Assembly (NCBI GenBank): GCA_963580455.1
Contig: OY756958.1
Coordinates: forward strand, 10,118,501 to 10,182,500
DNA length: 64,000 bases
Direction of reading: 5' to 3'
Source: Euonymus europaeus
Taxonomy: Eukaryota; Streptophyta; Magnoliopsida; Celastrales; Celastraceae
A program made the translations under genes and the position numbers. This document shows, one piece after another, positions 25,421 to 38,433 of the stretch. Each line of letters begins with the position of its first letter. The stretch's first letter is position 1. The notes under the pieces were generated by a model. The model was not told the DNA's origin, made no database searches, and saw nothing but the letters and a program-made list of their open reading frames with translations.

Positions 25421-26560
25421 CTTCTACGTCAAATTTTACGAGTATAAGCTTCCTAGATTAGTTCGATGCCAAAACCCCAACTTTCTATGACAAATGGACA
25501 AAACCGTTTAAAGCTCTTCCATAGAGTGAGTTGAGCAACTTCGGACTATCAAAGTTGCTCGGTGTACACATTTTATTGTTCTTCTATGTCAAATTTTACG
25601 AGTATAAGCTTCCTAGATTATTTCGATGTGAAAACACCAACTTTACAAGACAAATGGACAAAAACGTTAAAAGCTCCTCCATAGAGACAGTTGAGCAACT
25701 TCTAATCATCAAAGTCGCTCGGTGTACACTTTTTATTGTTCTTCTATGTCAAATTTTATGAGTATATGCTTTGTGGATTATTTTGATGCCAAAACCCGAA
25801 CTTTCTATGACAAATGGACAAAAACATTAAAATCACCTCCATAGAGAGAGTTGTGCAACTTCGGACTATCAAAATTCCTCGGTGTACACTTTTTATTGTT
25901 ATCCTATGTCAAATTTTACGAGTATAAGCTTCCTAGATTATTTCAATGCCAAAACCCCAACTTTCTATGACAAATAGACAAAAACTTTTAAAGCTACTCA
26001 ATAGAGAGAGTTGAGCAACTTCAGAACATAAAAGTTGCTCGGTGTACACTTTTTATTGTTCTTCTATATCAAATTTTACGAGTATAAGCTTCCTTAGATT
26101 ATTTCGATGCCAAAAACCCAACTTTCTATGACAAAAAGAAAAAACGATTTAAAGCTCCTCGATAGAGTGAGTTGAGCAACTTCGGAATATCAAAGTTGCT
26201 CGGTGTACACTTTTTGTTGTTCTTTTATGTCAAATTTTACGAGTATAAGCTTCCTAGATTATTTCGATGCCAAAACTCCAACTTTCTATGACAAATGGAC
26301 AAATTTTTTTAAAGCTCCTCAATAGAGAGATTTAAGCAACTTCAGAACATAAAATTTGCTCGGTGTACACTTTTTATTGTTATTCTAAATTTTACGAGTA
26401 TAAGCTTCCTAGATTATTTCGATGCCAAAAACCCAACTTTCTATTACGAAAAGAAAAAACCGTTTAAAGCTCCTCCATAGAGTGAGTTGAGCAACTTCGA
26501 AATATCAAAGTTGCTCGGTGTACACTTTTTGTTGTTCTTTTATGTCAAATTTTACGAGTA
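25420..26560. repeat. 7-monomer segment copied from 19,994-21,134
   Basis: This stretch matches 19,994-21,134 at an offset of 5426 bp (34 units less 14 bases). Shared private marks include AAAATCACCTCC, the one-base insertion CTTCCTTAGATT, and AAACGATTTAAAG with CTCGATAG. Beyond about 26,560 the sequence instead matches 21,473 onward (TGTACAAAACCG, ACACCATAG), so about two units are missing from this copy. Confidence 0.84.
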
Positions 26561-29500
26561 TAAGCTTCCTAGATTATTTCGATTCCAAAACCCGAACTTT
26601 CTATGACAAATGTACAAAACCGTTTAAAGCTACACCATAGAGAGAGTTGAGCAACTTCGGACCATAAAAGTTGCTCGGTGTACACTTTTTATTGTTCTTC
26701 TATGTCATATTTTACGAGTATATGCTTGCTGGATTATTTTAATGGCAAAACACCTACTATCAATAAAAAATGGGCAAAACCGTTAAAAGCTACTTCATAG
26801 TGAGAGTTGAGCAATTCTTGACCATCAAAGTTGCTCGTTGTACACTTTTTATTGTTCTTCTATGTCAAATTTTACGAGTATATGCTTGCTGGATTATTTT
26901 GATGGCAAAACACCAACTATCAATAAAAAATGGGCAAAACCATTAAAGGCTACTTCATAGTGAGAGTTGAGCAATTCCTGACCATCAAAGTTGCTCGGTG
27001 TACACTTTCTATTGTTGTTCTACGTCAAATTTTACGAGTATAAGCTTCCTAGATTATTTCGATGCCAAAAACCCAACTTTCTATGACAAATGGACAAAAC
27101 CGTTTAAAGCTCCTCTATAGAGTAAGTTGAGCAACTTCGGACTATCAATGTTGCTCGGTGTACACCTTTTGTTGTTCTTCTATGTCAAATTTTAAGAGTA
27201 TAAGCTTCCTAAATTATTTCGATGCCAAAACACCAACTATCAATGACAAATCGACAAACCGTTAAATGCTACTCCATAGAGAGAGTTGAGCAACTTCAGA
27301 CTATCAAAGTTGCTCGGTGTACACTTTTTATTGTTCTTCTATGTCAAATTTTACGAGTATAAGCTTCCTAGATATTTTCGATGCCAAAACCCCAACTTTC
27401 TATGACAAATGGACAAAACCGTTTAAAGCTCCTCCATACAGTGAGTTGTGCAACTTCGGACTATCAAAGTTGCTCGGTGTACACTTTTTATTGTTCTTCT
27501 TTGTCAAATTTTACGACTATATGCTTGCTGGATTATTTTGATGTCAAAACCCCAACTATCAATAAGAAATGGGCAAAACCGTTAAAAGCTACTTCATAGT
27601 GAGAGTTGAGCAATTCCTGACCATCAAAGTTGCTCGTTGTACACTTTTTATTGTCCTTCTACGTCAAATTTTACGAGTATAAGCTTCCTAGATTATTTTG
27701 ATGTCAAAACCCCAACTTTCTATGACAAATGGACAAAACCATTTAAACTCCTCCATTGAGTGAGTTGAGCATCTTCAGACTATCAAAGTTGCTCGGTGTA
27801 CACTTTTTATTGTTCTTCTATGTCAAATTTTACGAGTATAAGCTTCCTAGATTATTTCGATGTGAAAACACCAACTTTACAAGACAAACGGAGAAAAACG
27901 TAAAAAGTTCCTTCATAGAGAGAGTTGAGCAACTTCTAATCATCAAAGTCGGTCGGTGTACACTTTTTATTGTTCTTCTATGTCAAATTTTACGAGTATA
28001 TTGCTTTGTGGATTATTTTAAATGCCAAAATCCGAACTTTCTATGACAAATGGACAAAAACATTAAAATCTCCTACATAGAGAGAGTTCTGCAACTTTGG
28101 ACTATCAAAATTGCTCGGTGTACAATTTTTAATTTTATTCTATGTCAAATTTTACGAGTATAAGCTTCCTAGATTATTTCGATGCCAAAAACCCAACTTT
28201 CTATGACAAATGGACAAAACCGTTTAAAGTTCCTCTATAGAGTAAGTTGAGCAACTTCGGACTATCAAAGTTGCTCGGTGTACACCTTTTGTTGTTCTTC
28301 TATGTCAAATTTTACGAGTATAAGCTTCCTAGATTATTTCGATGCCAAAACCCCAACTTTCTATGACAAATGGACAAAACCGTTTATAGCTCCTCCATAG
28401 AGTGAGTTGAGCAACTTCGGACTATCAAAGTTGCTCGGTGTACACTTTTTATTGTTCTTCTATGTCATATTTTACGAGTATATGCTTGCTGGATTATTTT
28501 GATGGCAAAACACCTACTATCAATAAAAAATGGGCAAAACCGTTAAAAGCTACTTCATAGTGAGAGTTGAGCAATTCCTGACCATCAAAGTTGCTCGTTG
28601 TACACTTTTTATTGTTCTTCTATGTCATATTTTACGAGTATATGCTTGCTGGATTATTTTGATGGCAAAACCCCAACTATCAATAAAAAATGGGCAAAAC
28701 CATTAAAGGCTACTTCATAGTGAGAGTTGAGCAATTCCTAACCATCAAAGTTGCTCGGTGTACACTTTCTATTGTTCTTCTACGTCAAATTTTACGAGTA
28801 TAAGCTTCCTAGATTATTTCGATGCCAAAACCCCAACTTTCTATGTCAAATGGACAAAACCGTTTATAGCTCCTCTTTAGAGTGAGTTGAGCAACTTCGG
28901 ACTATCAAAGTTGCTCGGTGTACACTTTTTATTGTTTTTCTATGTCATATTTTACGAGTATATGCTTGCTGGATTATTTTTATGGCAAAACACCTACTAT
29001 CAATAAAAAAATGGGCAAAACCGTTAAAAGCTACTTCATAGTGAGAGTTGAGCAATTCCTGACTATCAAAGTTGCTCGGTGTACACTTTCTATTGTTGTT
29101 CTACGTCAAATTTTACGAGTATAAGCTTCCTAGATTATTTCGATGCCAAAACCCCAAGTTTCTATGACAAATGGACAAAACCGTTTAAAGCTCCTCCATA
29201 GAGTGAGTTGAGCAACTTCGGACTATCAAAGTTGCTCGGTGTACACATTTTATTGTTTTTCTATGTAAAATTTCACGAGTATAAGCTTCCTAGATTATTT
29301 CGATGCCAAAACCCCAACTTTCTATGACAAATGGACAAAACCGTTTATAGCTCCTCCATAGAGTGAGTTGAGCAACTTCGGACTATCAAAGTTGCTCGGT
29401 GTACACTTTTTATTGTTCTTCTATGTCATATTTTACGAGTATATGCTTGCTGGATTATTTTGATGGCAAAACACCTACTATCAATAAAAAATGGGCAAAA

Positions 29501-31556
29501 CCGTTAAAAGCTACTTCATAGTGAGAGTTGAGCAATTCCTGACCATCAAAGTTGCTCGTTGTACACTTTTTATTGTTCTTCTATGTCAAATTTTACGAGT
29601 ATATGCTTGCTGGATTATTTTGATGGCAAAACACCAACTATCAATAAAAAATGGGCAAAACCATTAAAGGCTACTTCATAGTGAGAGTTGAGCAATTCCT
29701 GACCATCAAAGTTGCTCGGTGTACACTTTCTATTGTTGTTCTACGTCAAATTTTACGAGTATAAACTTCCTAGATTATTTCGATGCCAAAAACCCAACTT
29801 TCTATGACAAATGGACAAAACCGTTTAAAGCTCCTCTATAGAGTAAGTTGAGCAACTTCGGACTATCAATGTTGCTCGGTGTACACCTTTTGTTGTTCTT
29901 CTATGTCAAATTTTAAGAGTATAAGCTTCCTAAATTATTTCGATGCCAAAACACCAACTATCAATGACAAATCGACAAACCGTTAAAAGCTACTCCATAG
30001 AGAGAGTTGAGCAACTTCAGATTATCAAAGTTGCTCGGTGTACACTTTTTATTGTTCTTCTATGTCAAATTTTACGAGTATAAGCTTACTAGATATTTTC
30101 GATGCCAAAACCCCAACTTTCTATGACAAATGGACAAAACCGTTTAAAGCTCCTCCATACAGTGAGTTGTGCAACTTCGGACTATCAAAGTTGCTCGGTG
30201 TACACTTTTTATTGTTCTTCTTTGTCAAATTTTACGACTATATGCTTGTTGGATTATTTTGATGTCAAAACCCCAACTATCAATAAGAAATGGGCAAAAC
30301 CGTTAAAAGCTACTTTATAATGAGAGTTGAGCAATTCCTGACCATCACAGTTGCTCGTTGTACACTTTTTATTGTTCTTCTACGTCAAATTTTACGAGTA
30401 TAAGCTTCCTAGATTATTTTGATGCCAAAACCCCAACTTTCTATGACAAATGGACAAAACCATTTAAACTCCTCCATTGAGTGAGTTGAGCATCTTCAGA
30501 CTATCAAAGTTGCTCGGTGTACACTTTTTATTGTTCTTCTATGTCAAATTTTACGAGTATAAGCTTCCTAGATTATTTCGATGTGAAAACACCAACTTTA
30601 CAAGACAAACGGAGAAAAACGTAAAAAGTTCCTTCATAGAGAGAGTTGAGCAACTTCTAATCATCAAAGTCGGTCGGTGTACACTTTTTATTGTTCTTCT
30701 ATGTCAAATTTTACGAGTATATTGCTTTGTGGATTATTTTAAATGCCAAATTCCGAACTTTCTATGACAAATGGACAAAAACATTAAAATCTCCTACGTA
30801 GAGAGAGTTCTGCAACTTTGGACTATCAAAATTGCTCGGTGTACAATTTTTAATTTTATTCTATGTCAAATTTTACGAGTATAAGCTTCCTAGATTATTT
30901 CGATGCCAAAAACCCAACTTTCTATGACAAATGGATAAAACCGTTTAAAGTTCCTCTATAGAGTAAGTTGAGCAACTTCGGACTATCAAAGTTGCTCGGT
31001 GTACACCTTTTGTTGTTCTTCTATGTCAAATTTTACGAGTATAAGCTTCCTAGATTATTTCGATGCCAAAACCCCAACTTTCTATGACAAATGGACAAAA
31101 CCGTTTATAGCTCCTCCATAGAGTGAGTTGAGCAACTTCGGACTATCAAAGTTGGTCGGTGTACACTTTTTATTGTTCTTCTATGTCATATTTTACGAGT
31201 ATATGCTTGCTGGATTATTTTGATGGCAAAACACCTACTATCAATAAAAAATGGGCAAAACCGTTAAAAGCTACTTCATAGTGAGAGTTGAGCAATTCCT
31301 GACCATCAAAGTTGCTCGTTGTACACTTTTTATTGTTCTTCTATGTCATATTTTACGAGTATATGCTTGCTGGATTATTTTGATGGCAAAACCCCAACTA
31401 TCAATAAAAAATGGGCAAAACCATTAAAGGCTACTTCATAGTGAGAGTTGAGCAATTCCTAACCATCAAAGTTGCTCGGTGTACACTTTCTATTGTTCTT
31501 CTACGTCAAATTTTACGAGTATAAGCTTCCTAGATTATTTCGATGCCAAAACCCCA
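26561..31556. repeat. 17-monomer HOR, 2721 bp, about 1.8 copies
   Basis: About 26,680-28,835 matches 29,401-31,556 at an offset of 2721 bp. Shared marks include the AGATATTTTCGATGCC unit with CCATACAGTGAG (27,370 and 30,091), the V-type unit with GACAAACGGAG (27,862 and 30,583), AGTCGGTCGG, GTATATTGCTTTG (one base inserted) and TTTTAATTTTATTC. The section 28,836-29,400 completes the first copy and is made of near-consensus and TATGCTTGCTGG units. The first 120 bases (26,561-26,680) are a single unit related to 21,473. Confidence 0.85.
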
Positions 31557-32188
31557 ACTTTCTATGACAAATGGACAAAACCGTTTAAAGCTCCTCCATA
31601 GAGTGAGTTGAGCAACTTCAGACTATCAAAATTGCTCGGTGTACACATTTTATTGTTTTTCTATGTCAAATTTCACGAGTATAAGCTTTCCAGATTATTT
31701 TGATGCCAAAATCCCAACTTTCTATTACAAATGGACAAAACCGTTTAAAGCTACTTCATAGTGAGAGTTGAGCAATTCCTTACCATCAAAGTTGCTCGTT
31801 GTAAACTTTTTATTGTTCTTGTATGTCAAATTTTACGAGTATAAGCTTCCTAGATTATTTCGATGCCAAAACCCCAACTTTCTATGACAAATGGACAAAA
31901 CCGTTTAAAGCTCCTCCATAGAGTGAGTTGAGCAACTTCGGACTATCAAAATTGCTCGGTGTACACATTTTATTGTTTTTCTATGTCAAATTTCACGAGT
32001 ATAAGCTTTCCAGATTATTTTGATGCCAAAATCCCAACTTTCTATTACAAATGGACAAAACCGTTTAAAGCTACTTCATAGTGAGAGTTGAGCAATGCCT
32101 TACCATCAAAGTTGCTCGTTGTAAACTTTTTATTGTTCTTGTATGTCAAATTTTACGAGTATAAGCTTCCTAGATTATTTCGATGTGA
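31549..32188. repeat. Dimer duplication (320 bp) at the HOR entry
   Basis: About 31,549-31,848 repeats at 31,869-32,168: same ACACATTTTATTGTTTTTC, TTTCACGAGTATAAGCTTTC, CTATTACAAATGG and GTTGTAAAC. The first copy then continues with an ordinary GATGCC unit and the second with the V-type unit (GATGTGAAATTACC). The duplication sits at the edge of the homogeneous 14-mer array. Confidence 0.8.
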
Positions 32189-35100
32189 AATTACCAACTT
32201 TACAAGACAAATGGAGAAAAACGTTAAAAGCTCCTTCATAGAGAGAGTTGAGCAACTTCTAATCATCAAAGTCGCTCGTTGTACACTTTTTATTGTTCCT
32301 CTATGTCAAATTTTACGAGTATATGCTTTGTGGATTATTTTGATGCCAAAATCCGAACTTTCTATGACAAATGGACAAAAACATTAAAAGCTCCTCTATA
32401 GAGAGAGTTCTGCACTTTCGGACTAGCAAAATTGCTCGGTGTAAACTTTTTATTTTTATTCTATGTCAAATTTTACGAGTGTAAGCTTCCTAGATTATTT
32501 CGATGCCAAAACCCTAACTTTCTAAGAAAAATGGACAAAACCATTTAAAGCTCCTCTATAGAGTAAGTTGTGCAACTTCGGACTATCAAAGTTGCTCGGT
32601 GTACACTTTTTGTTGTTCTTCTATGTCAAATTTTACGAGTATAAGCTTCCAAAATTATTTCGATGTCAAAACACCAACTATCAATGACAAATCGACAAAA
32701 CTGTTAAAAGCTACTCCATAAAGAGAGTTGAGCAACTTCGGACAATAAAAGTTGCTCGGTGTACACTTTTTATTGTTATTCTATGTCAAATTTTACGAAT
32801 ATAAGCTTCCTAGATTATTTCGATGCCAAAACCGCAACTTTCTATGAAAAAAGGACAAAACCGTTTAAAACTCCTTCATAGAGTGAGTTGTGCAACTTCG
32901 GACTATCAAAGTTGCTCGGTGTACACTTTTTATTGTTCTTCTATGTCATATTTTACGAGTATATGCTTGCTGGATTATTTTGATGGAAAAACCGCAACTA
33001 TCAATAAAAAATGGGCAAAACCGTTAAAAGCTACTTCATAGTGAGAGTTGAGCAATTCCTGACCATCAAAGTTGCCCGTTGTACACTTTTTATTGTTCTT
33101 CTATGTCATATTTTACGAGTATATGCTTGCTGGATTATTTTGATGGCAAAACCCCAACTATCAATAAAAAATGGGCAAAACCGTTAAAGACTACTTCGTA
33201 GTGAGAGTTGAGCAATTCTTGACCATCAAAGTTGCTCGGTGTACACTTTTTATTGTTCTTCTACGTCAAATTTTACGAGTATAAGCTTCCAAGATTATTT
33301 CGATGCCAAAACCCCAACTTTCTATGACAAATGGACAAAACCGTTTAAAGCTCCTCCATAGAGTGAGTTGAGAAACTTCGGAATATCAAAGTTGCTCGGT
33401 GTACAATTTTTATTGTTCTTCTATGTCAAATTTCAAGAGTATAAGCTTTCTAAATTATTTCGATGCCAAAATCCCAACTTTCTATTACAAATGGACAAAA
33501 CCGTTTAAAGCTACTTTATAGTGAGAGTTGAGCAATTCCTTACAATCAAAGTTGCTTGTTGTAAACTTTTTATTTTTCTTGTATGTCAAATTTTACGAGT
33601 ATAAGCTTCCTAGATTATTTCGATGTGAAAACACCAACTTTACAAGACAAATGGAGAAAAACGTTAAAAGCTCCTTCATAGAGAGAGTTGAGCAAGTTCT
33701 AATCATCAAAGTCGCTCGGTGTACACTTTTTATTGTTCTTCTATGTCAAATTTTACGAGTATATGCTTTGTGGATTATTTTGATGCCAAAATCCGAACTT
33801 TCTATGACAAATGGACAAAAACATTAAAAGCTCCTCCATAGAGAGAGTTCTGCACTTTCGGACTAGCAAAATTGCTCGGTGTACACTTTTTATTTTTATT
33901 CTATGTCAAATTTTACGAGTATAAGCTTCCTAGATTATTTCGATGCCAAAACCTCAACTTTCTATGACAAATGGACAAAACCATTTAAAGTTACTCTATT
34001 GAGAGAGATGAGCAACTTCGGACCATAAAAATTGCTCTGTGTACACTTTTTATTGTTCTTCTATGTCAAATTTTACGAGTATAAGCTTCCTAGATTATTT
34101 CGATGCCAAAACCCCAACTTTCTATGACAAATGGACAAAACCGTTTAAAGCTCCTCCATAGAGTGAGTTGAGCAACTTCGGACTATCAAAATTGTTCGGT
34201 GTACACATTTTATTGTTTTTCTATGTCAAATTTCACGAGTATAAGCTTTCCAGATTATTTTGATGCCAAAATCCCAACTTTCTATTACAAATGGACAAAA
34301 CCGTTTAAAGCTACTTCATAGTGAGAGTTGAGCAATGCCTTACCATCAAAGTTGCTCGTTGTGAACTTTTTATTGTTCTTGTATGTCAAATTTTACGAGT
34401 ATAAGCTTCCTAGATTATTTCGATGTGAAATTACCAACTTTACAAGACAAATGGAGAAAAACGTTAAAAGCTCCTTCATAGAGAGAGTTGAGCAACTTCT
34501 AATCATCAAAGTCGCTCGTTGTACACTTTTTATTGTTCCTCTATGTCAAATTTTACGAGTATATGCTTTGTGGATTATTTTGATGCCAAAATCCGAACTT
34601 TCTATGACAAATGGACAAAAACATTAAAAGCTCCTCTATAGAGAGAGTTCTGCACTTTCGGACTAGCAAAATTGCTCGGTGTACACTTTTTATTTTTATT
34701 CTATGTCAAATTTTACGAGTGTAAGCTTCTTAGATTATTTCGATGCCAAAACCCTAACTTTCTAAGAAAAATGGACAAAACCATTTAAAGCTCCTATATA
34801 GAGTAAGTTGTGCAACTTCGGACTATCAAAGTTGCTCGGTGTACACTTTTTGTTGTTCTTCTATGTCAAATTTTACGAGTATAAGCTTCCAAAATTATTT
34901 CGATGTCAAAACACCAACTATCAATGACAAATCGACAAAACTGTTAAAAGCTACTCCATAAAGAGAGTTGAGCAACTTCGGACAATAAAAGTTGCTCGGT
35001 GTACACTTTTTATTGTTATTCTATGTCAAATTTTACGAATATAAGCTTCCTAGATTATTTCGATGCCAAAACCGCAACTTTCTATGAAAAATGGACAAAA

Positions 35101-38100
35101 CCGTTTAAAGCTCCTTCATAGAGTGAGTTGTGCAACTTCGGACTATCAAAGTTGCTCGGTGTACACTTTTTATTGTTCTTCTATGTCATATTTTACGAGT
35201 ATATGCTTGCTGGATTATTTTGATGGAAAAACCGCAACTATCAATAAAAAATGGGCAAAACCGTTAAAAGCTACTTCATAGTGAGAGTTGAGCAATTCCT
35301 GACCATCAAAGTTGCTCGTTGTACACTTTTTATTGTTCTTCTATGTCATATTTTACGAGTATATGCTTGCTGGATTATTTTGATGGCAAAACCCCAACTA
35401 TCAATAAAAAATGGGCAAAACCGTTAAAGACTACTTCGTAGTGAGAGTTGAGCAATTCTTGACAATCAAAGTTGCTCGGTGTACACTTTTTATTGTTCTT
35501 CTACGTCAAATTTTACGAGTATAAGCTTCCAAGATTATTTCGATGCCAAAACCCCAACTTTCTATGACAAATGGACAAAACCGTTTAAAGCTCCTCCATA
35601 GAGTGAGTTGAGAAACTTCGGAATATCAAAGTTGCTCGGTGTACACTTTTTATTGTTCTTCTATGTCAAATTTCAAGAGTATAAGCTTTCTAAATTATTT
35701 CGATGCCAAAATCCCAACTTTCTATTACAAATGGACAAAACCGTTTAAAGCTACTTTATAGTGAGAGTTGAGCAATTCCTTACAATCAAAGTTGCTTGTT
35801 GTAAACTTTTTATTTTTCTTGTATGTCAAATTTTACGAGTATAAGCTTCCTAGATTATTTCGATGTGAAAACACCAACTTTACAAGACAAATGGAGAAAA
35901 ACGTTAAAAGCTCCTTCATAGAGAGAGTTGAGCAAGTTCTAATCATCAAAGTCGCTCGGTGTACACTTTTTATTGTTCTTCTATGTCAAATTTTACGAGT
36001 ATATGCTTTGTGGATTATTTTGATGCCAAAATCCGAACTTTCTATGACAAATGGACAAAAACATTAAAAGCTCCTCCATAGAGAGAGTTCTGCACTTTCG
36101 GACTAGCAAAATTGCTCGGTGTACACTTTTTATTTTTATTCTATGTCAAATTTTACGAGTATAAGCTTCCTAGATTATTTCGATGCCAAAACCTCAACTT
36201 TCTATGACAAATGGACAAAACCATTTAAAGTTACTCTATTGAGAGAGATGAGCAACTTCGGACCATAAAAGTTGCTCTGTGTACACTTTTTATTGTTCTT
36301 CTATGTCAAATTTTACGAGTATAAGCTTCCTAGATTATTTCGATGCCAAAACCCCAACTTTCTATGACAAATGGACAAAACCGTTTAAAGCTCCTCCATA
36401 GAGTGAGTTGAGCAACTTCGGACTATCAAAATTGCTCGGTGTACACATTTTATTGTTTTTCTATGTCAAATTTCACGAGTATAAGCTTTCCAGATTATTT
36501 TGATGCCAAAATCCCAACTTTCTATTACAAATGGACAAAACCGTTTAAAGCTACTTCATAGTGAGAGTTGAGCAATGCCTTACCATCAAAGTTGCTCGTT
36601 GTAAACTTTTTATTGTTCTTGTATGTCAAATTTTACGAGTATAAGCTTCCTAGATTATTTCGATGTGAAATTACCAACTTTACAAGACAAATGGAGAAAA
36701 ACGTTAAAAGCTCCTTCATAGAGAGAGTTGAGCAACTTCTAATCATCAAAGTCGCTCGTTGTACACTTTTTATTGTTCCTCTATGTCAAATTTTACGAGT
36801 ATATGCTTTGTGGATTATTTTGATGCCAAAATCCGAACTTTCTATGACAAATGGACAAAAACATTAAAAGCTCCTCTATAGAGAGAGTTCTGCACTTTCG
36901 GACTAGCAAAATTGCTCGGTGTAAACTTTTTATTTTTATTCTATGTCAAATTTTACGAGTGTAAGCTTCCTAGATTATTTCGATGCCAAAACCCTAACTT
37001 TCTAAGAAAAATGGACAAAACCATTTAAAGCTCCTCTATAGAGTAAGTTGTGCAACTTCGGACTATCAAAGTTGCTAGGTGTACACTTTTTGTTGTTCTT
37101 CTATGTCAAATTTTACGAGTATAAGCTTCCAAAATTATTTCGATGTCAAAACACCAACTATCAATGACAAATCGACAAAACTGTTAAAAGTTACTCCATA
37201 AAGAGAGTTGAGCAACTTCGGACAATAAAAGTTGCTCGGTGTACACTTTTTATTGTTATTCTATGTCAAATTTTACGAATATAAGCTTCCTAGATTATTT
37301 CGATGCCAAAACCGCAACTTTCTATGAAAAATGGACAAAACCGTTTAAAGCTCCTTCATAGAGTGAGTTGTGCAACTTCGGACTATCAAAGTTGCTCGGT
37401 GTACACTTTTTATTGTTCTTCTATGTCATATTTTACGAGTATATGCTTGCTGGATTATTTTGATGGAAAAACCGCAACTATCAATAAAAAATGGGCAAAA
37501 CCGTTAAAAGCTACTTCATAGTGAGAGTTGAGCAATTCCTGACCATCAAAGTTGCTCGTTGTACACTTTTTATTGTTCTTCTATGTCATATTTTACGAGT
37601 ATATGCTTGCTGGATTATTTTGATGGCAAAACCCCAACTATCAATAAAAAATGGGCAAAACCGTTAAAGACTACTTCGTAGTGAGAGTTGAGCAATTCTT
37701 GACCATCAAAGTTGCTCGGTGTACACTTTTTATTGTTCTTCTACGTCAAATTTTACGAGTATAAGCTTCCAAGATTATTTCGATGCCAAAACCCCAACTT
37801 TCTATGACAAATGGACAAAACCGTTTAAAGCTCCTCCATAGAGTGAGTTGAGAAACTTCGGAATATCAAAGTTGCTCGGTGTACACTTTTTATTGTTCTT
37901 CTATGTCAAATTTCAAGAGTATAAGCTTTCTAAATTATTTCGATGCCAAAATCCCAACTTTCTATTACAAATGGACAAAACCGTTTAAAGCTACTTTATA
38001 GTGAGAGTTGAGCAATTCCTTACAATCAAAGTTGCTTGTTGTAAACTTTTTATTGTTCTTGTATGTCAAATTTTACGAGTATAAGCTTCCTAGATTATTT

Positions 38101-38433
38101 CGATGTGAAAACACCAACTTTACAAGACAAATGGAGAAAAACGTTAAAAGCTCCTTCATAGAGAGAGTTGAGCAAGTTCTAATCATCAAAGTCGCTCGGT
38201 GTACACTTTTTATTGTTCTTCTATGTCAAATTTTACGAGTATATGCTTTGTGGATTATTTTGATGCCAAAATCCGAACTTTCTATGACAAATGGACAAAA
38301 ACATTAAAAGCTCCTCCATAGAGAGAGTTCTGCACTTTCGGACTAGCAAAATTGCTCGGTGTACACTTTTTATTTTTTTTCTATGTCAAATTTTACGAGT
38401 ATAAGCTTCCTAGATTATTTCGATGCCAAAACC
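31830..38433. repeat. 14-monomer HOR, 2240 bp, almost three copies
   Basis: Copies start near 31,830, 34,070 and 36,310; the period is exactly 14 x 160. Each copy has two V-type units (for example 32,185 and 33,625; 34,425 and 35,865; 36,665 and 38,105). The first and second copies differ by only about a dozen substitutions that I could spot, for example GCCCGTTG at 33,076 against GCTCGTTG, and AAAAAAGG near 32,847 against AAAAATGG. The third copy breaks at about 38,433, about 13 units in, where AACCTCAAC becomes AACCCGAAC. This is among the most homogeneous parts of the window. Confidence 0.92.
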
